Under the pieces are notes generated by a model. That model ran no database searches, was not told where the DNA came from, and was given only the letters and a program-made list of their open reading frames with translations. Made by a program: the position numbers and the translations under genes. From positions 930,001-994,000 of the forward strand of contig OZ241900.1 in NCBI GenBank assembly GCA_965203615.1: DNA of 64,000 bases, in the 5' to 3' direction. Origin of the DNA: VXNE01 sp965203615. GTDB lineage: Bacteria; Pseudomonadota; Gammaproteobacteria; Pseudomonadales; Azotimanducaceae. This document shows, one piece after another, positions 1-7,717 of the stretch (positions are counted from its first letter, which is position 1; every line of letters starts with the position of its first letter).

Positions 1-912
1 GAACACGCGCTGCGGCACCTCCGCATCCACGAGGAAGTTCGTGAAGGCCAGCGCCACCCCCAGGATCAGGATGATGCTGCCAACCATCACCATCGACTCG
101 CGAACGATTCCGGCCAGTCGCTTGATGGCGACTTCCCTGTAGAGGAACACTTCCGCGACCAGGACGTAGAGCGCCGTCATCGCCGCGGCTTCTGATATGG
201 CGAACAGGCCGGAGTAGATGCCGCCAAGAACAACGAATGGCAACGGCAGCTCCCATCGCGCCGCCTTGACTGCGACCCATAGGGCGTGCCATTCGAATGG
301 TGTCCGGGGCGCCCCGCCGTGGCGCAGCGCCGTCCATCCGGACAACAGCACGATCATCAACAGCGCCGGCAACAGCCCCGCGAGAAACAACTGCTGGATG
401 GTGAACGGCTCGCCCACCTCCATCTGCTGAGCCACGATGCCGTACAGGATGAGCGGCACCGACGGCACGATCAGCAGGCCGAGACTACCCGAGGTCGTCA
501 CCAGCCCCAGGCTGTAGCGCTCCGAATAGCCGTTCGCCATGAGCATCGGCAGGAGCAGCGCGCCGATGGCGACTATGGTCACGCCCGAGGCGCCGGTGAG
601 CGCGGTGAAAACCGCGCAGGTGACGAAACCCACGATGGGCAGACCGGAGGGCATCCAACCGAACAGCGCGCGGGTGAGATCCATGAGCCGTTCCGACGTC
701 TTCGCCGCCACCATGAGGTAGCCGGCGAAGGTGAAGAACGGCAGCGCCACCAGCAGCGGCGTGTCGGCGATGCGGTACAGCTCGATGGGCACCACGGTCA
801 GGTCGACGCCCGCCGAATAAAACCCGAGCATCGCCGCCGCCATCACGACGGCGAACAGCGGTGCGCCGAGGATGGCCAGGAGGACAATGCCGATGGCGAG
901 CGCGATGATCAT
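1..912 (-). CDS. dctM: TRAP transporter large permease DctM, C-terminus cut off by window edge
   Basis: This is the large membrane subunit of a tripartite ATP-independent periplasmic transporter, which carries the ion-coupled uptake of an organic acid or similar solute across the inner membrane. The frame is open from an ATG at 912 to base 1 (304 codons, no stop), so roughly a quarter to a third of the usual 425-440 residues is missing. The translation starts MIIALAIGIVLLAILGAPLF and is almost wholly hydrophobic helices. It includes the family-like stretches LLVALPFFTFAGYLM and FTALTGASGVTIVAIGALLL (the latter is the conserved G-x-S-G-A-T-like loop of DctM). It overlaps the end of dctQ by ATGA, which suggests translational coupling. 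The substrate cannot be read from the permease. Confidence 0.93.
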   Translation of the reverse strand, partial: MIIALAIGIVLLAILGAPLFAVVMAAAMLGFYSAGVDLTVVPIELYRIADTPLLVALPFFTFAGYLMVAAKTSERLMDLTRALFGWMPSGLPIVGFVTCAVFTALTGASGVTIVAIGALLLPMLMANGYSERYSLGLVTTSGSLGLLIVPSVPLILYGIVAQQMEVGEPFTIQQLFLAGLLPALLMIVLLSGWTALRHGGAPRTPFEWHALWVAVKAARWELPLPFVVLGGIYSGLFAISEAAAMTALYVLVAEVFLYREVAIKRLAGIVRESMVMVGSIILILGVALAFTNFLVDAEVPQRVF

Positions 913-1400
913 GGCTGCGCCTCCGGCTCTTCCGCCGGCGGCGGCTTGATCGACGCGATGAGATAGCGCAGACCCATGACGCCGGAGGCGACCGGTATCA
1001 CCAGTTCGCATACCCAGGCCGGCACGGCACCGAAACCGGGGGTGCCGTCGGCGTAGTCGTAGCCGATCAGCGTGATCGAGTACCACCCCAGCGCAAGGCA
1101 GAGCATCGCGGTGAACAGGTTCGTGACGCGCGCCAGCCGCCGCGCGGTCCGTTCGCTCGCGAACCGGCCGACCACGTCCACGCGGATATGTCCGTCCGGC
1201 CCTGCCGCCATCGCACCGATCATCGTGATCCAGAGCAACGCGACCCGCACCATGCCGTCGCCCCACGTAAGACCGGTGTCGAACAGGTTTCGCGCCAACA
1301 CCTGGTACACGGCGACGCCGATCATCGCCAGCAGCAGCGCTACCAGGAGCCCGGACTCGATCCGTCGCAGCACGCGTGCGACGTCACTCAGTACAATCAT
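909..1400 (-). CDS. dctQ: TRAP transporter small permease DctQ
   Basis: This is the small membrane subunit (163 residues, usual size 150-200) that bridges the periplasmic receptor and DctM. Four hydrophobic segments are visible, at about residues 15-35, 45-65, 90-110 and 130-150. The motif GDGMVRVALLWITMIGAM in the second helix region fits the DctQ consensus. The start ATG lies at the edge of a tandem duplication: the DNA just upstream, including the ribosome-binding zone and the first bases of this gene, is copied once more 155 bp upstream. The stop overlaps the dctM start (ATGA). The gene order receptor-small-large permease is the standard TRAP layout. Confidence 0.92.
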   Translation of the reverse strand: MIVLSDVARVLRRIESGLLVALLLAMIGVAVYQVLARNLFDTGLTWGDGMVRVALLWITMIGAMAAGPDGHIRVDVVGRFASERTARRLARVTNLFTAMLCLALGWYSITLIGYDYADGTPGFGAVPAWVCELVIPVASGVMGLRYLIASIKPPPAEEPEAQP

Positions 1401-1659
1401 GGAACAGGCTTACCCGGGGAGCGCAGCGACCGGGGAAGTCTACTCCATGATCGACGAGCGGGGCCGGGGCAGAGCCCTCAGCCGGGGAGCGCGAGGGGGA
1501 ACCCCTCGCAAGAGAAAGTTCGGCGCCGAAGGCTACGGCTGTGGGGCACTATCATGGAAAAGGCTTACCCGTGGAGCGCAGCGACCGGGGAAGTCTATTC
1601 CATGATCGACGAGCGGGGCCGGGCCACGGGCGGCGCCGAAGGCGACGGCTGTGGGGCAC
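1396..1659. repeat. Imperfect tandem duplication across the dctP/dctQ junction
   Basis: Copy A (about 1396-1549) and copy B (about 1551-1659) begin with the same ATCATGGAA and end with the same GACGGCTGTGGGGCAC-like string. Between them they differ by a few substitutions. Copy A also carries an extra block of about 45 bp (1471-1515) that is a member of the palindromic repeat family seen at 36.6 kb; copy B has only a short CCACGGG there. Copy B encodes the last residues and stop of dctP. Copy A supplies the upstream region and start codon of dctQ, so copy B also ends in a decoy dctQ-like start. Confidence 0.9.
1471..1515 (-). repeat. Single copy of the ~42-bp palindromic repeat element
   Basis: Read on the minus strand this block matches the repeat unit at 36769-36810 at 41 of 42 positions. 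Its core is GCGAGGGG-TTC-CCCCTCGC, a perfect 8-bp stem with a 3-nt loop, followed by GCTCCCCGGCTGAGGGCTCT. It sits inside one arm of the tandem duplication between dctP and dctQ and is absent from the other arm. It was therefore either inserted after the duplication or deleted from copy B. Confidence 0.88.
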
Positions 1660-2704
1660 GCGCGTTCCCGGATGGGTTTCCAGACGAGTTCCTGAAGGCC
1701 CGGAGGTGGGAGGTCAGGAGTTGGTGGTACTCCCGGCTCACGATGCCGTCCTCGACCCAATCCAGAGCCGCCCCACGCGCGCGATCCTGCCACTGTCGAG
1801 TCTCCGCTGCCGAAGGCTGGATGAACTCGAGTCCCTGGTCTTGCAGCACTTTCCGAACATCGTGGTGATCCGCGCGATTGCGCGCATCGGCGGCGGCCAC
1901 CGCCTCGCCAAGCAGACGTCGGACGATCACCCGGTCGGCCTCTTCGAGCCGTTTGAACGACCGTTCCGGCAGCACCATCACCGCATAGATGTACATGAAC
2001 GGGAGGTCGAGGACGTAGTCGAGCTGGTTGTGCCACTGCAGCGCGAGTGCGCCCACGAGCGGTGTCGCGACGGAATCGACCAGACCTGTCTGCAATCCCG
2101 CCAGGACGTCGGTCATGCCGAGCGGCACCGGAGAGATGCCGAACGCGGTAATCGCCTTCATCGCGGCCTCATTGCCGGGCGGCGTCCAGAGCTTGATGCC
2201 GGAAACATCGCTGATCGAATGCACGCGACGCTTGCTCATGGCATAGGCCATGCCAACCTCGGCGAAGCCCGGACAGATGAAACCGTTGTCCTCCAGCCCC
2301 TGCTGCAACATCGCGTCCAGCCGTTCGCGCACGTAGTCCACCTCATCGAAGTCGGCGAACTGCATGGGCAGGTTGTAGAGCTGCGCGTCCGAGAAGATCT
2401 TGCCGAACGTACCCGTCGTGAGGATCGCGGCCTGTAGTTGGCCGATGCGCATTTTGCGCATGACGGTCCCGTCGTTTCCCATGACCCCGCCAGGATAGAT
2501 CTTCAGCTCGACGCGTCCCGCCGTCTCTTGCTCGATCGCAGCGCCGGCTTCGCGCAGCAGCGAGATCCACACCGTGCCCTCCGGCGAAATCGTCGCCAAC
2601 TTGATGGTCGCGGCGCCAATGGGCACTGAACACGCAACCAGCAGGGCGGCGACTGCGAGGCGCAGGCCAGCCGACCGGCCCGGCATGCGATCAGAAATAG
2701 TCAT
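1595..2704 (-). CDS. dctP: TRAP transporter solute-binding receptor DctP
   Basis: This is the periplasmic substrate receptor of the TRAP system (369 residues). A Sec signal peptide covers about residues 8-31 (LRLAVAALLVACSVPIGAA). The mature part begins TIKLATISPEGTVWISLLRE. The region GIKLWTPPGNEAAMKAITAF around residue 170 is the conserved DctP substrate-loop area, where most members have a carboxylate-binding Arg a few residues from this point. The ATG at 2704 was chosen because GGAG lies 7 nt upstream; it overlaps the end of the tatT gene by 14 bp. The last 20 or so residues (rich in P, S, A and R) are encoded by the tandem duplication and look like a recent replacement of the native C-terminus. 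Confidence 0.9.
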   Translation of the reverse strand: MTISDRMPGRSAGLRLAVAALLVACSVPIGAATIKLATISPEGTVWISLLREAGAAIEQETAGRVELKIYPGGVMGNDGTVMRKMRIGQLQAAILTTGTFGKIFSDAQLYNLPMQFADFDEVDYVRERLDAMLQQGLEDNGFICPGFAEVGMAYAMSKRRVHSISDVSGIKLWTPPGNEAAMKAITAFGISPVPLGMTDVLAGLQTGLVDSVATPLVGALALQWHNQLDYVLDLPFMYIYAVMVLPERSFKRLEEADRVIVRRLLGEAVAAADARNRADHHDVRKVLQDQGLEFIQPSAAETRQWQDRARGAALDWVEDGIVSREYHQLLTSHLRAFRNSSGNPSGNARAPQPSPSAPPVARPRSSIME

Positions 2705-3533
2705 CCGCAGACTCCAGCAATTCGCGGGCGCGCTCCTGTGCGATTCGGTTGGCCAGCGTCAGCCCTTCGACCTTCGGATTCGCCCGCAGCACGGCCTCGA
2801 GTTCCCGGTCGTGCAACTCGCGGTCGAAGACGAGGCGGGCGTAGTACTCCGCCAGGAACACGCGGGGCATGAGGTACTCGCCGCCGGCAACTTCGATGGC
2901 GCGCTCGAAGTGCGCCCGGCCGACTTCAGGCCGACCGCCCAGGGCAGGCGGCGCAAGGGTTTCCATCACCCCGAGGTACAGCATCGGGCCGGCGTTGTCG
3001 TGGGTCTCGTCCACTTCAGCGATACGCGTCATGACGGCCTTCGCCCGCCCGAGTTCCGCGACCGCGCCCCAGTCTCCGCTGTTCGCCGCAATCCAGCCGC
3101 CCCAGGCCGAGGCCAGGGAATACGCCAGCGACACGTCATCCTGATCGAGGCTGCGCAGGTTGGCTTCCAGCACATCGATGTCGTCGGTGCGCGCCGAGCA
3201 GGCCCAGGGCAGCCTGGCGCACGATGCCCGCTGCGCCAGTTCGAATGCCCGTTCAGCGAATCGGCGCTGCCGCTCCTCGTCCTCGACAAAGGCGGTGGCG
3301 TATGCGCCGTTCAACGTCACTCCCGCCTGCATCAGGGCGATGCTGTCGGGGCTGCTGCGAAGGAATCCCTCGAGCATGATCAGAAACGCCGCGGACCCCT
3401 CGCGGGCGACCTGCAGGTCTTCGGTGTTGAGCAGCGCGTCCGACATGTCCTCCGCCAGCCCTTCGGTCACCGACGACATGAGGGACTGGCAGCCGCAAAG
3501 ACCGACGCAGAGCGCAACGGCAACGATTCTCAT
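2691..3533 (-). CDS. tatT: TRAP-associated TatT family periplasmic lipoprotein
   Basis: This 280-residue protein resembles the TatT (TRAP-associated TPR) family, periplasmic helical-repeat proteins that bind the DctP receptor and are thought to assist delivery of hydrophobic solutes. The start at 3533 gives a short lipoprotein signal (MRIVAVALCVGLCGC) with a lipobox LCGC, so it is probably anchored in a membrane. The rest is helical and Ala/Leu rich, consistent with TPR-like hairpins. It is the first gene of the tatT-dctP-dctQ-dctM operon. An upstream in-frame start at 3575 would place extra charged residues before the signal peptide and is less likely. Confidence 0.85.
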   Translation of the reverse strand: MRIVAVALCVGLCGCQSLMSSVTEGLAEDMSDALLNTEDLQVAREGSAAFLIMLEGFLRSSPDSIALMQAGVTLNGAYATAFVEDEERQRRFAERAFELAQRASCARLPWACSARTDDIDVLEANLRSLDQDDVSLAYSLASAWGGWIAANSGDWGAVAELGRAKAVMTRIAEVDETHDNAGPMLYLGVMETLAPPALGGRPEVGRAHFERAIEVAGGEYLMPRVFLAEYYARLVFDRELHDRELEAVLRANPKVEGLTLANRIAQERARELLESADDYF

Positions 3534-3604
3534 GGCAACGCTTTTATCGAACCACCTGTGACATTGCAATGGCAATTAGGGACTCGGCGAAGTGGGCGGC
3601 AGCA

Positions 3605-3925
3605 TCAGAACAGCCACGTCTCGAGGTTCTCGACCGGTTCGCGCCGTTCCAGGTGGCGCCACCCCTTGAGACAGCGCACGATCAACCACACTACCGTGGC
3701 CACCAGCACGAGGTATCCGACCAGGACCAGCGTCAGCACGGTGCCGATGAAGGAGAACAACACCAGGAGCCAGAAGGTACGAATCTGGAAACGGTAGTGA
3801 CTCGCAAGCCAGTTGGGGGCCTCTTCGCGCGCCATGTACGCCAGCACCACGCCGACGATCGCGGTCACGCCGACCATGACGCTGATCGCGTACAGGGTGT
3901 AGATGAGCTTGGCCTGCCTGTCCAT
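3605..3925 (-). CDS. DUF4870-like three-helix membrane protein
   Basis: This is a 106-residue inner-membrane protein of unknown function. Hydrophobic segments lie at about residues 7-27, 47-66 and 70-90. The central stretch LASHYRFQIRTFWLL resembles the conserved loop of small gammaproteobacterial membrane proteins in the DUF4870 group. The start MDRQAKLIY was chosen because the longer in-frame start at 4075 adds an Arg-rich, implausible leader that runs through another reading frame. It is transcribed in the same direction as the TRAP operon, 70 bp upstream of it, but nothing ties it functionally to the transporter. Confidence 0.75.
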   Translation of the reverse strand: MDRQAKLIYTLYAISVMVGVTAIVGVVLAYMAREEAPNWLASHYRFQIRTFWLLVLFSFIGTVLTLVLVGYLVLVATVVWLIVRCLKGWRHLERREPVENLETWLF

Positions 3926-3942
3926 AGCGGCGTGTCCCTGAC

Positions 3943-4062
3943 CTACAGCACCTCGCCCCACGCCTGGGCCGAACAGACGGCGTCGACGCCGAGCTCCTCC
4001 ACGTCCAGCACGCATGCGATCCGCTCCTGAATGTCGCGCCCGCGGCTGATGCTGACCTTCAT
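3943..4062 (-). CDS. Possible small protein of 39 residues, unrecognised
   Basis: This is a short frame starting MKVSISRGRDIQERIA, with a weak GGGGA 5-9 nt upstream of the ATG. It ends 17 bp before the DUF4870-like gene on the same strand. The composition is mixed and acidic in the middle (DVEELGVDA) and shows no obvious domain. It may be a genuine small gene co-transcribed with its neighbour or a chance frame. No family is recognised. Confidence 0.3.
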   Translation of the reverse strand: MKVSISRGRDIQERIACVLDVEELGVDAVCSAQAWGEVL

Positions 4063-4140
4063 GGCTTTTCCCCATGGATTCCGGTCAGTATACCCTCGCC
4101 GCGCGTGGGGGATCCGGGACTCAAAAGCGCGTCATTGCCG

Positions 4141-4208
4141 CTCCTCCTTGCCTGCAGGTTCCTCCTCGCATTCTCCCTTTTCACTCCCCTTTTCCCTCTT
4201 TAATTCCA
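4141..4208 (+). other. Polypyrimidine tract upstream of the MurA homologue
   Basis: The plus strand is almost entirely C and T here (runs such as TTCTCCCTTTTCACTCCCCT), unusual against the surrounding sequence. It lies in the roughly 195-bp non-coding gap between a minus-strand small ORF and the MurA-like gene. No -10/-35 pair could be assigned. Its role, if any, is unknown. Confidence 0.35.
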
Positions 4209-4258
4209 CCCGGATTTGCCGTTAAATCACGTACTTGTTCCCGACTGACTTCGAACCG

Positions 4259-5596
4259 GTGTCCGACGCCAATCCCAACGTGTATCGAATACGCGGGCAT
4301 CGTCCGTTGCGCGGAGCCATCCGCGCCCAGGCCGCGAAGAACGCGGTGACCAAGCAACTTGTCGCCTCCCTTCTCACCACCGAACCCTGCCGGCTGCACG
4401 ATGTGCCGGACATTACCGAGATCGACGTTGTCCTCGACATGCTGGCGGAACTCGGCACCGCGTACGACCGGCGCGATGACGGCACCGTCGACCTGGCTAC
4501 GCCGCGCATTGATTCGACGGCGATAAGCGAGCGTTATTCCGGGGTCAACCGAATCCCGATCCTGCTGATCGCTCCCCTGCTCCATCGGGCTGGCATGGCC
4601 CGCGTACCGGTGGTCGGCGGCTGCAATATCGGCGAACGCCCCATCGACTTCCACATCGACCTGCTGCAGAAGATGGGTGCGGAAATCGACGAGGACGATG
4701 ACGGCTATACCGCCAGGGCGGATCGGCTCAGGGGCACCGTGCTGGCGCTCCCCTACCCAAGTGTCGGCGCCACCGAGAACGCGATCTTCGCGGCTTGCCT
4801 GGCCGATGGGACCACCGTGATTCACAACGCGGCGGTGGAGCCGGAGATCGTCGATACGGTGCTCTTCCTGCAGAAAATGGGGGCCCTGATCCAGATCGAT
4901 ACGGACCGCAAGATCGTCATCGAGGGGGTGGAGGAGCTTTCCGGCGCGAGCCACGACCCGGTTCGCGACCGGATCGAAGTGGCGTCATTCGCGATGGCGT
5001 CCGTCGCAACTGCGGGCAGGCTTCGCATCGAAGGCGCGGACCAGGCGGCCATGATCACGTTCCTCAATACGCTGCGGAAGATCGGCGGCGGGTTCGAGGT
5101 GGACGCCGGTGCCATCACCTTCTTCCGCGCCCGCGGCACGCTGGACCCCATCCACATAGAGACTGACGTTCACCCCGGGTTCATGACGGACTGGCAGCAA
5201 CCGATGGTGACGCTCCTGACCCAGGCCGACGGCGTCTCCGTCGTGCATGAGACCGTGTACGAGAAGCGATTCGGCTATACGAGCACGCTGAACGACATGG
5301 GCGCCAACATCACCCTGGCCAAGGATTGCCTCGGCGGCAAGGAATGCCGTTTCACCGACCGCAACTTTCCGCACAGCGCCATCGTCCAGGGGGCCACGCG
5401 CCTCGCCGGGCGACAGATCGAGATCCCCGACCTGCGCGCCGGATTCGCCTACCTGCTGGCGGCATTGATCGCCGACGGCGAGAGCGAGATCTTCGGCACA
5501 CGGTTCATCGAACGCGGCTACGTCAACGTTCCCGAACGCCTGGCGAGCGTGGGCGCGGACATCGATGTGCCGACCCGGCGCGCTGCGGTGGCTTAA
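4259..5596 (+). CDS. Divergent UDP-N-acetylglucosamine 1-carboxyvinyltransferase (MurA family)
   Basis: MurA transfers enolpyruvate from PEP to UDP-GlcNAc, the first committed step of peptidoglycan synthesis in the cytoplasm. The family signature is clear: the N-terminal AAKNAVTKQLVASLL matches the GAKNAALP region (Lys-Asn pair), and VVGGCNIGERPIDFHI retains the fosfomycin-sensitive Cys of the GGCxIGxRPVDLH loop. The protein departs from ordinary MurA in the middle and C-terminal part: HPGFMTDWQQPMVTLL replaces the usual YPAFPTDMQAQ region, and an insertion around KDCLGGKECRFTDRNF lengthens it. It may be a paralogue with a modified role. The GTG at 4259 gives a family-like N-terminus (SDANPNVYRIRG); a TTG at 4235 would add eight residues. 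The gene stands alone, not beside mla/ibaG genes, and overlaps the 3' end of the TonB receptor gene by 4 bp. Confidence 0.8.
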   Translation: MSDANPNVYRIRGHRPLRGAIRAQAAKNAVTKQLVASLLTTEPCRLHDVPDITEIDVVLDMLAELGTAYDRRDDGTVDLATPRIDSTAISERYSGVNRIPILLIAPLLHRAGMARVPVVGGCNIGERPIDFHIDLLQKMGAEIDEDDDGYTARADRLRGTVLALPYPSVGATENAIFAACLADGTTVIHNAAVEPEIVDTVLFLQKMGALIQIDTDRKIVIEGVEELSGASHDPVRDRIEVASFAMASVATAGRLRIEGADQAAMITFLNTLRKIGGGFEVDAGAITFFRARGTLDPIHIETDVHPGFMTDWQQPMVTLLTQADGVSVVHETVYEKRFGYTSTLNDMGANITLAKDCLGGKECRFTDRNFPHSAIVQGATRLAGRQIEIPDLRAGFAYLLAALIADGESEIFGTRFIERGYVNVPERLASVGADIDVPTRRAAVA

Positions 5597-7653
5597 TCAA
5601 ACAGCTTCACCTCGATGCCCGCGTACAGTTGGCGCGGCATGCCGGGGAAGTAGCGATAGCTGCCGAAGGCGAAGTCCGCGCGGTCGGCGTAGGCCGCATC
5701 GAGCAGATTCAGGAGCCGCGCGAACAGCTTGACCCGGTGCGTGACGTGCCACGCGCCGCGCCAGTTCAGCAGGCGGTGGCCGTCGTAGCGGGCGGTGTTG
5801 GATGCGTTGATGAAATGCGAGCCGACGTAGACGACCTCAAACTCGGAAACCCGGCCATCAGTCTCGATACGCCAGCGTGCGCTGCCGAGCCAGCGCGGCG
5901 CCGTGTCCACCGCATTGCCGTCGGTGATGCGCTCGCCGCCGCTGACATCGCGGGTGAAGGCGTATCGGTGGCGAGCATGGGTGGCAGCAAGGTCCAGCGT
6001 ATGTGCGCCCCTGCTCCAGTTCACCGCTACCTCGATGCCCGTCGACGCGGTCCGACCGTCGCTGACGTTGAAGCCATTGGCATCGCGAAAGATGAGGTGC
6101 TCCGTCGTCTGGGCATACAGCGCCACGTCATAGTCGAGTCCGTTGCCGTCACCACGCATTCCAGCCTCGACGGAACGCAGCGTCTCGCTTTCCAGGTCGG
6201 TCACAACCTGTCCGCGCTGCAGGCGGTAGAGTTCCGTCGTCTGGGGCGGCCGGAATCCCTGTCCCGCCACGACGTGGAAGCTGCGTTGGCCGGCCGGCGA
6301 CCAATGCAGGCCGAGACGCCCCGCCGCATTCGCATATGCATCGTCGCGGTCGGCGGGACGGGTGTACAGGCAGCCACCGAACCCGCACGCGCTACCGTCG
6401 TCGCGGGTGTTGCCGTCGAGATGCCGGTTGTCGTACGCGTAGCTGTTGCGCTCGAGGCGACCGCTGGCGACCGCCTGAAGGCCCGGTGCGAGATCGATCC
6501 GCGCGTCGTAGAACATCGCCAGCGTGATGCCGCTGACGCGGTAGTCGTAGTGCGTGCCGGGCGGACGGGTCGCGACCAGGAACGGCGAGCCGCGCGTCGG
6601 GTCGTCCTGACGCTGGGACAAGTGCGCGTCAAACGCATCCAGGGTGGCGCCCGCAGTCCACCGCCAACCGGCATCGGAACCCAGTCGCGCCTGCAGCCCC
6701 ACGCTCCGCTGGCCGTTCCCTTCCAGCGGCTGACCGGGCAGGAAGTGCTGCAGGAACGCCATCGACGAACGCCGCAGATAGGGCGTCACCGTGAGCGTCG
6801 ACGACGGCGTCAACTCGCGTCGCCAGATGCTCGTGGCACGCGCGGACCAGGCATCCCGGTAGGCCTCGGGATTCGGATTGGTGCGCTTGAGGTCCGAGTC
6901 ATACGCCTCGAAACCGCGCACGAAACCCCCGGTTTCCTGGTTGAGCAGGGTCGCCGTGACCGATGTCGCCACATCCCAACCCGCCATCGCGCCGCGCGCC
7001 CCGGCATGTACTTTCTGCTGACCATAGCCGGTGTCGTCGCGATAACCCGAAGAAGAGGTAGACAGAGCATCCAGTCGCCAGTCCGTCCCGCCGCCCGTCA
7101 TTCGGGTCTGGACGTACCGGTAGGGACCCGCCTCGACACTCCCCCGCCAACCCTCGGCACTCGTCGCGGTAACGGTGTTGATGACGCCGTGCAGGGCGTT
7201 GCCGCCGAACAGCGCGCTTGCCGGGCCCCGCACCACCTCGACCGCGGCCGCCTGTTCCGTGTTCAGTTCGAACAGGTTGTTGACGTTGCAGAAACCGGGC
7301 GGGCGAATCGGCACGCCGTTTTCGAGATACAGGAACTCGCCACAGGCACCGGCGCCCGTCAATACGCCAGAGCGGATCGCCGTCAGGTGTTCGTGGCCGG
7401 AACCGCGGGAGACCCACACGCCCGGAACCCGGACCATGACTTCGTGCACGTGGCCGGCACGGGTGAGATCGATCGCGTCGGCGTCCACCGTGGATACGCT
7501 GCCCACCGTCCCATGCGCGGCGGCCACCGATGCCTCGGCACGCACGACGATCTCTTCCAGCTCGGGCGCTCCCGAAATCGCCAGGGCCCATAGCACTGCG
7601 GCTACCGCCAGAACTGGCTTGCACTCCTTGCAGAACCGATAGGGTGAACGCAT
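5593..7653 (-). CDS. TonB-dependent outer-membrane receptor
   Basis: This is a 686-residue outer-membrane beta-barrel that imports a scarce ligand using energy from TonB. A signal peptide spans about residues 12-28. A TonB-box-like segment LEEIVVRAEA follows at once. The plug domain (about 45-160) contains VEVVRGPASALFGGNALHGV, the diagnostic plug signature. The remainder consists of alternating beta strands, and the last residues (RQLYAGIEVKLFD) end in the aromatic/acidic pattern typical of barrels. Two cysteine pairs are visible (GACGEFLY...GFCNVNN in the plug; SACGFGGCLY in an extracellular loop). Substrate (siderophore, cobalamin or other) cannot be assigned. It is divergent from the COQ4-like gene with only about 64 bp between starts. 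Confidence 0.9.
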   Translation of the reverse strand: MRSPYRFCKECKPVLAVAAVLWALAISGAPELEEIVVRAEASVAAAHGTVGSVSTVDADAIDLTRAGHVHEVMVRVPGVWVSRGSGHEHLTAIRSGVLTGAGACGEFLYLENGVPIRPPGFCNVNNLFELNTEQAAAVEVVRGPASALFGGNALHGVINTVTATSAEGWRGSVEAGPYRYVQTRMTGGGTDWRLDALSTSSSGYRDDTGYGQQKVHAGARGAMAGWDVATSVTATLLNQETGGFVRGFEAYDSDLKRTNPNPEAYRDAWSARATSIWRRELTPSSTLTVTPYLRRSSMAFLQHFLPGQPLEGNGQRSVGLQARLGSDAGWRWTAGATLDAFDAHLSQRQDDPTRGSPFLVATRPPGTHYDYRVSGITLAMFYDARIDLAPGLQAVASGRLERNSYAYDNRHLDGNTRDDGSACGFGGCLYTRPADRDDAYANAAGRLGLHWSPAGQRSFHVVAGQGFRPPQTTELYRLQRGQVVTDLESETLRSVEAGMRGDGNGLDYDVALYAQTTEHLIFRDANGFNVSDGRTASTGIEVAVNWSRGAHTLDLAATHARHRYAFTRDVSGGERITDGNAVDTAPRWLGSARWRIETDGRVSEFEVVYVGSHFINASNTARYDGHRLLNWRGAWHVTHRVKLFARLLNLLDAAYADRADFAFGSYRYFPGMPRQLYAGIEVKLFD

Positions 7654-7717
7654 GTATTCGCTTCAAGACAGGTGCGATGGTCGCCCCGCGGGCTCCCCGC
7701 TGGTACTTTACGCTTTC

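Noticed and set aside
5326..7593. 755-codon plus-strand frame opposite the TonB receptor
   Set aside because: Antisense to a clear beta-barrel receptor; no recognisable domain.
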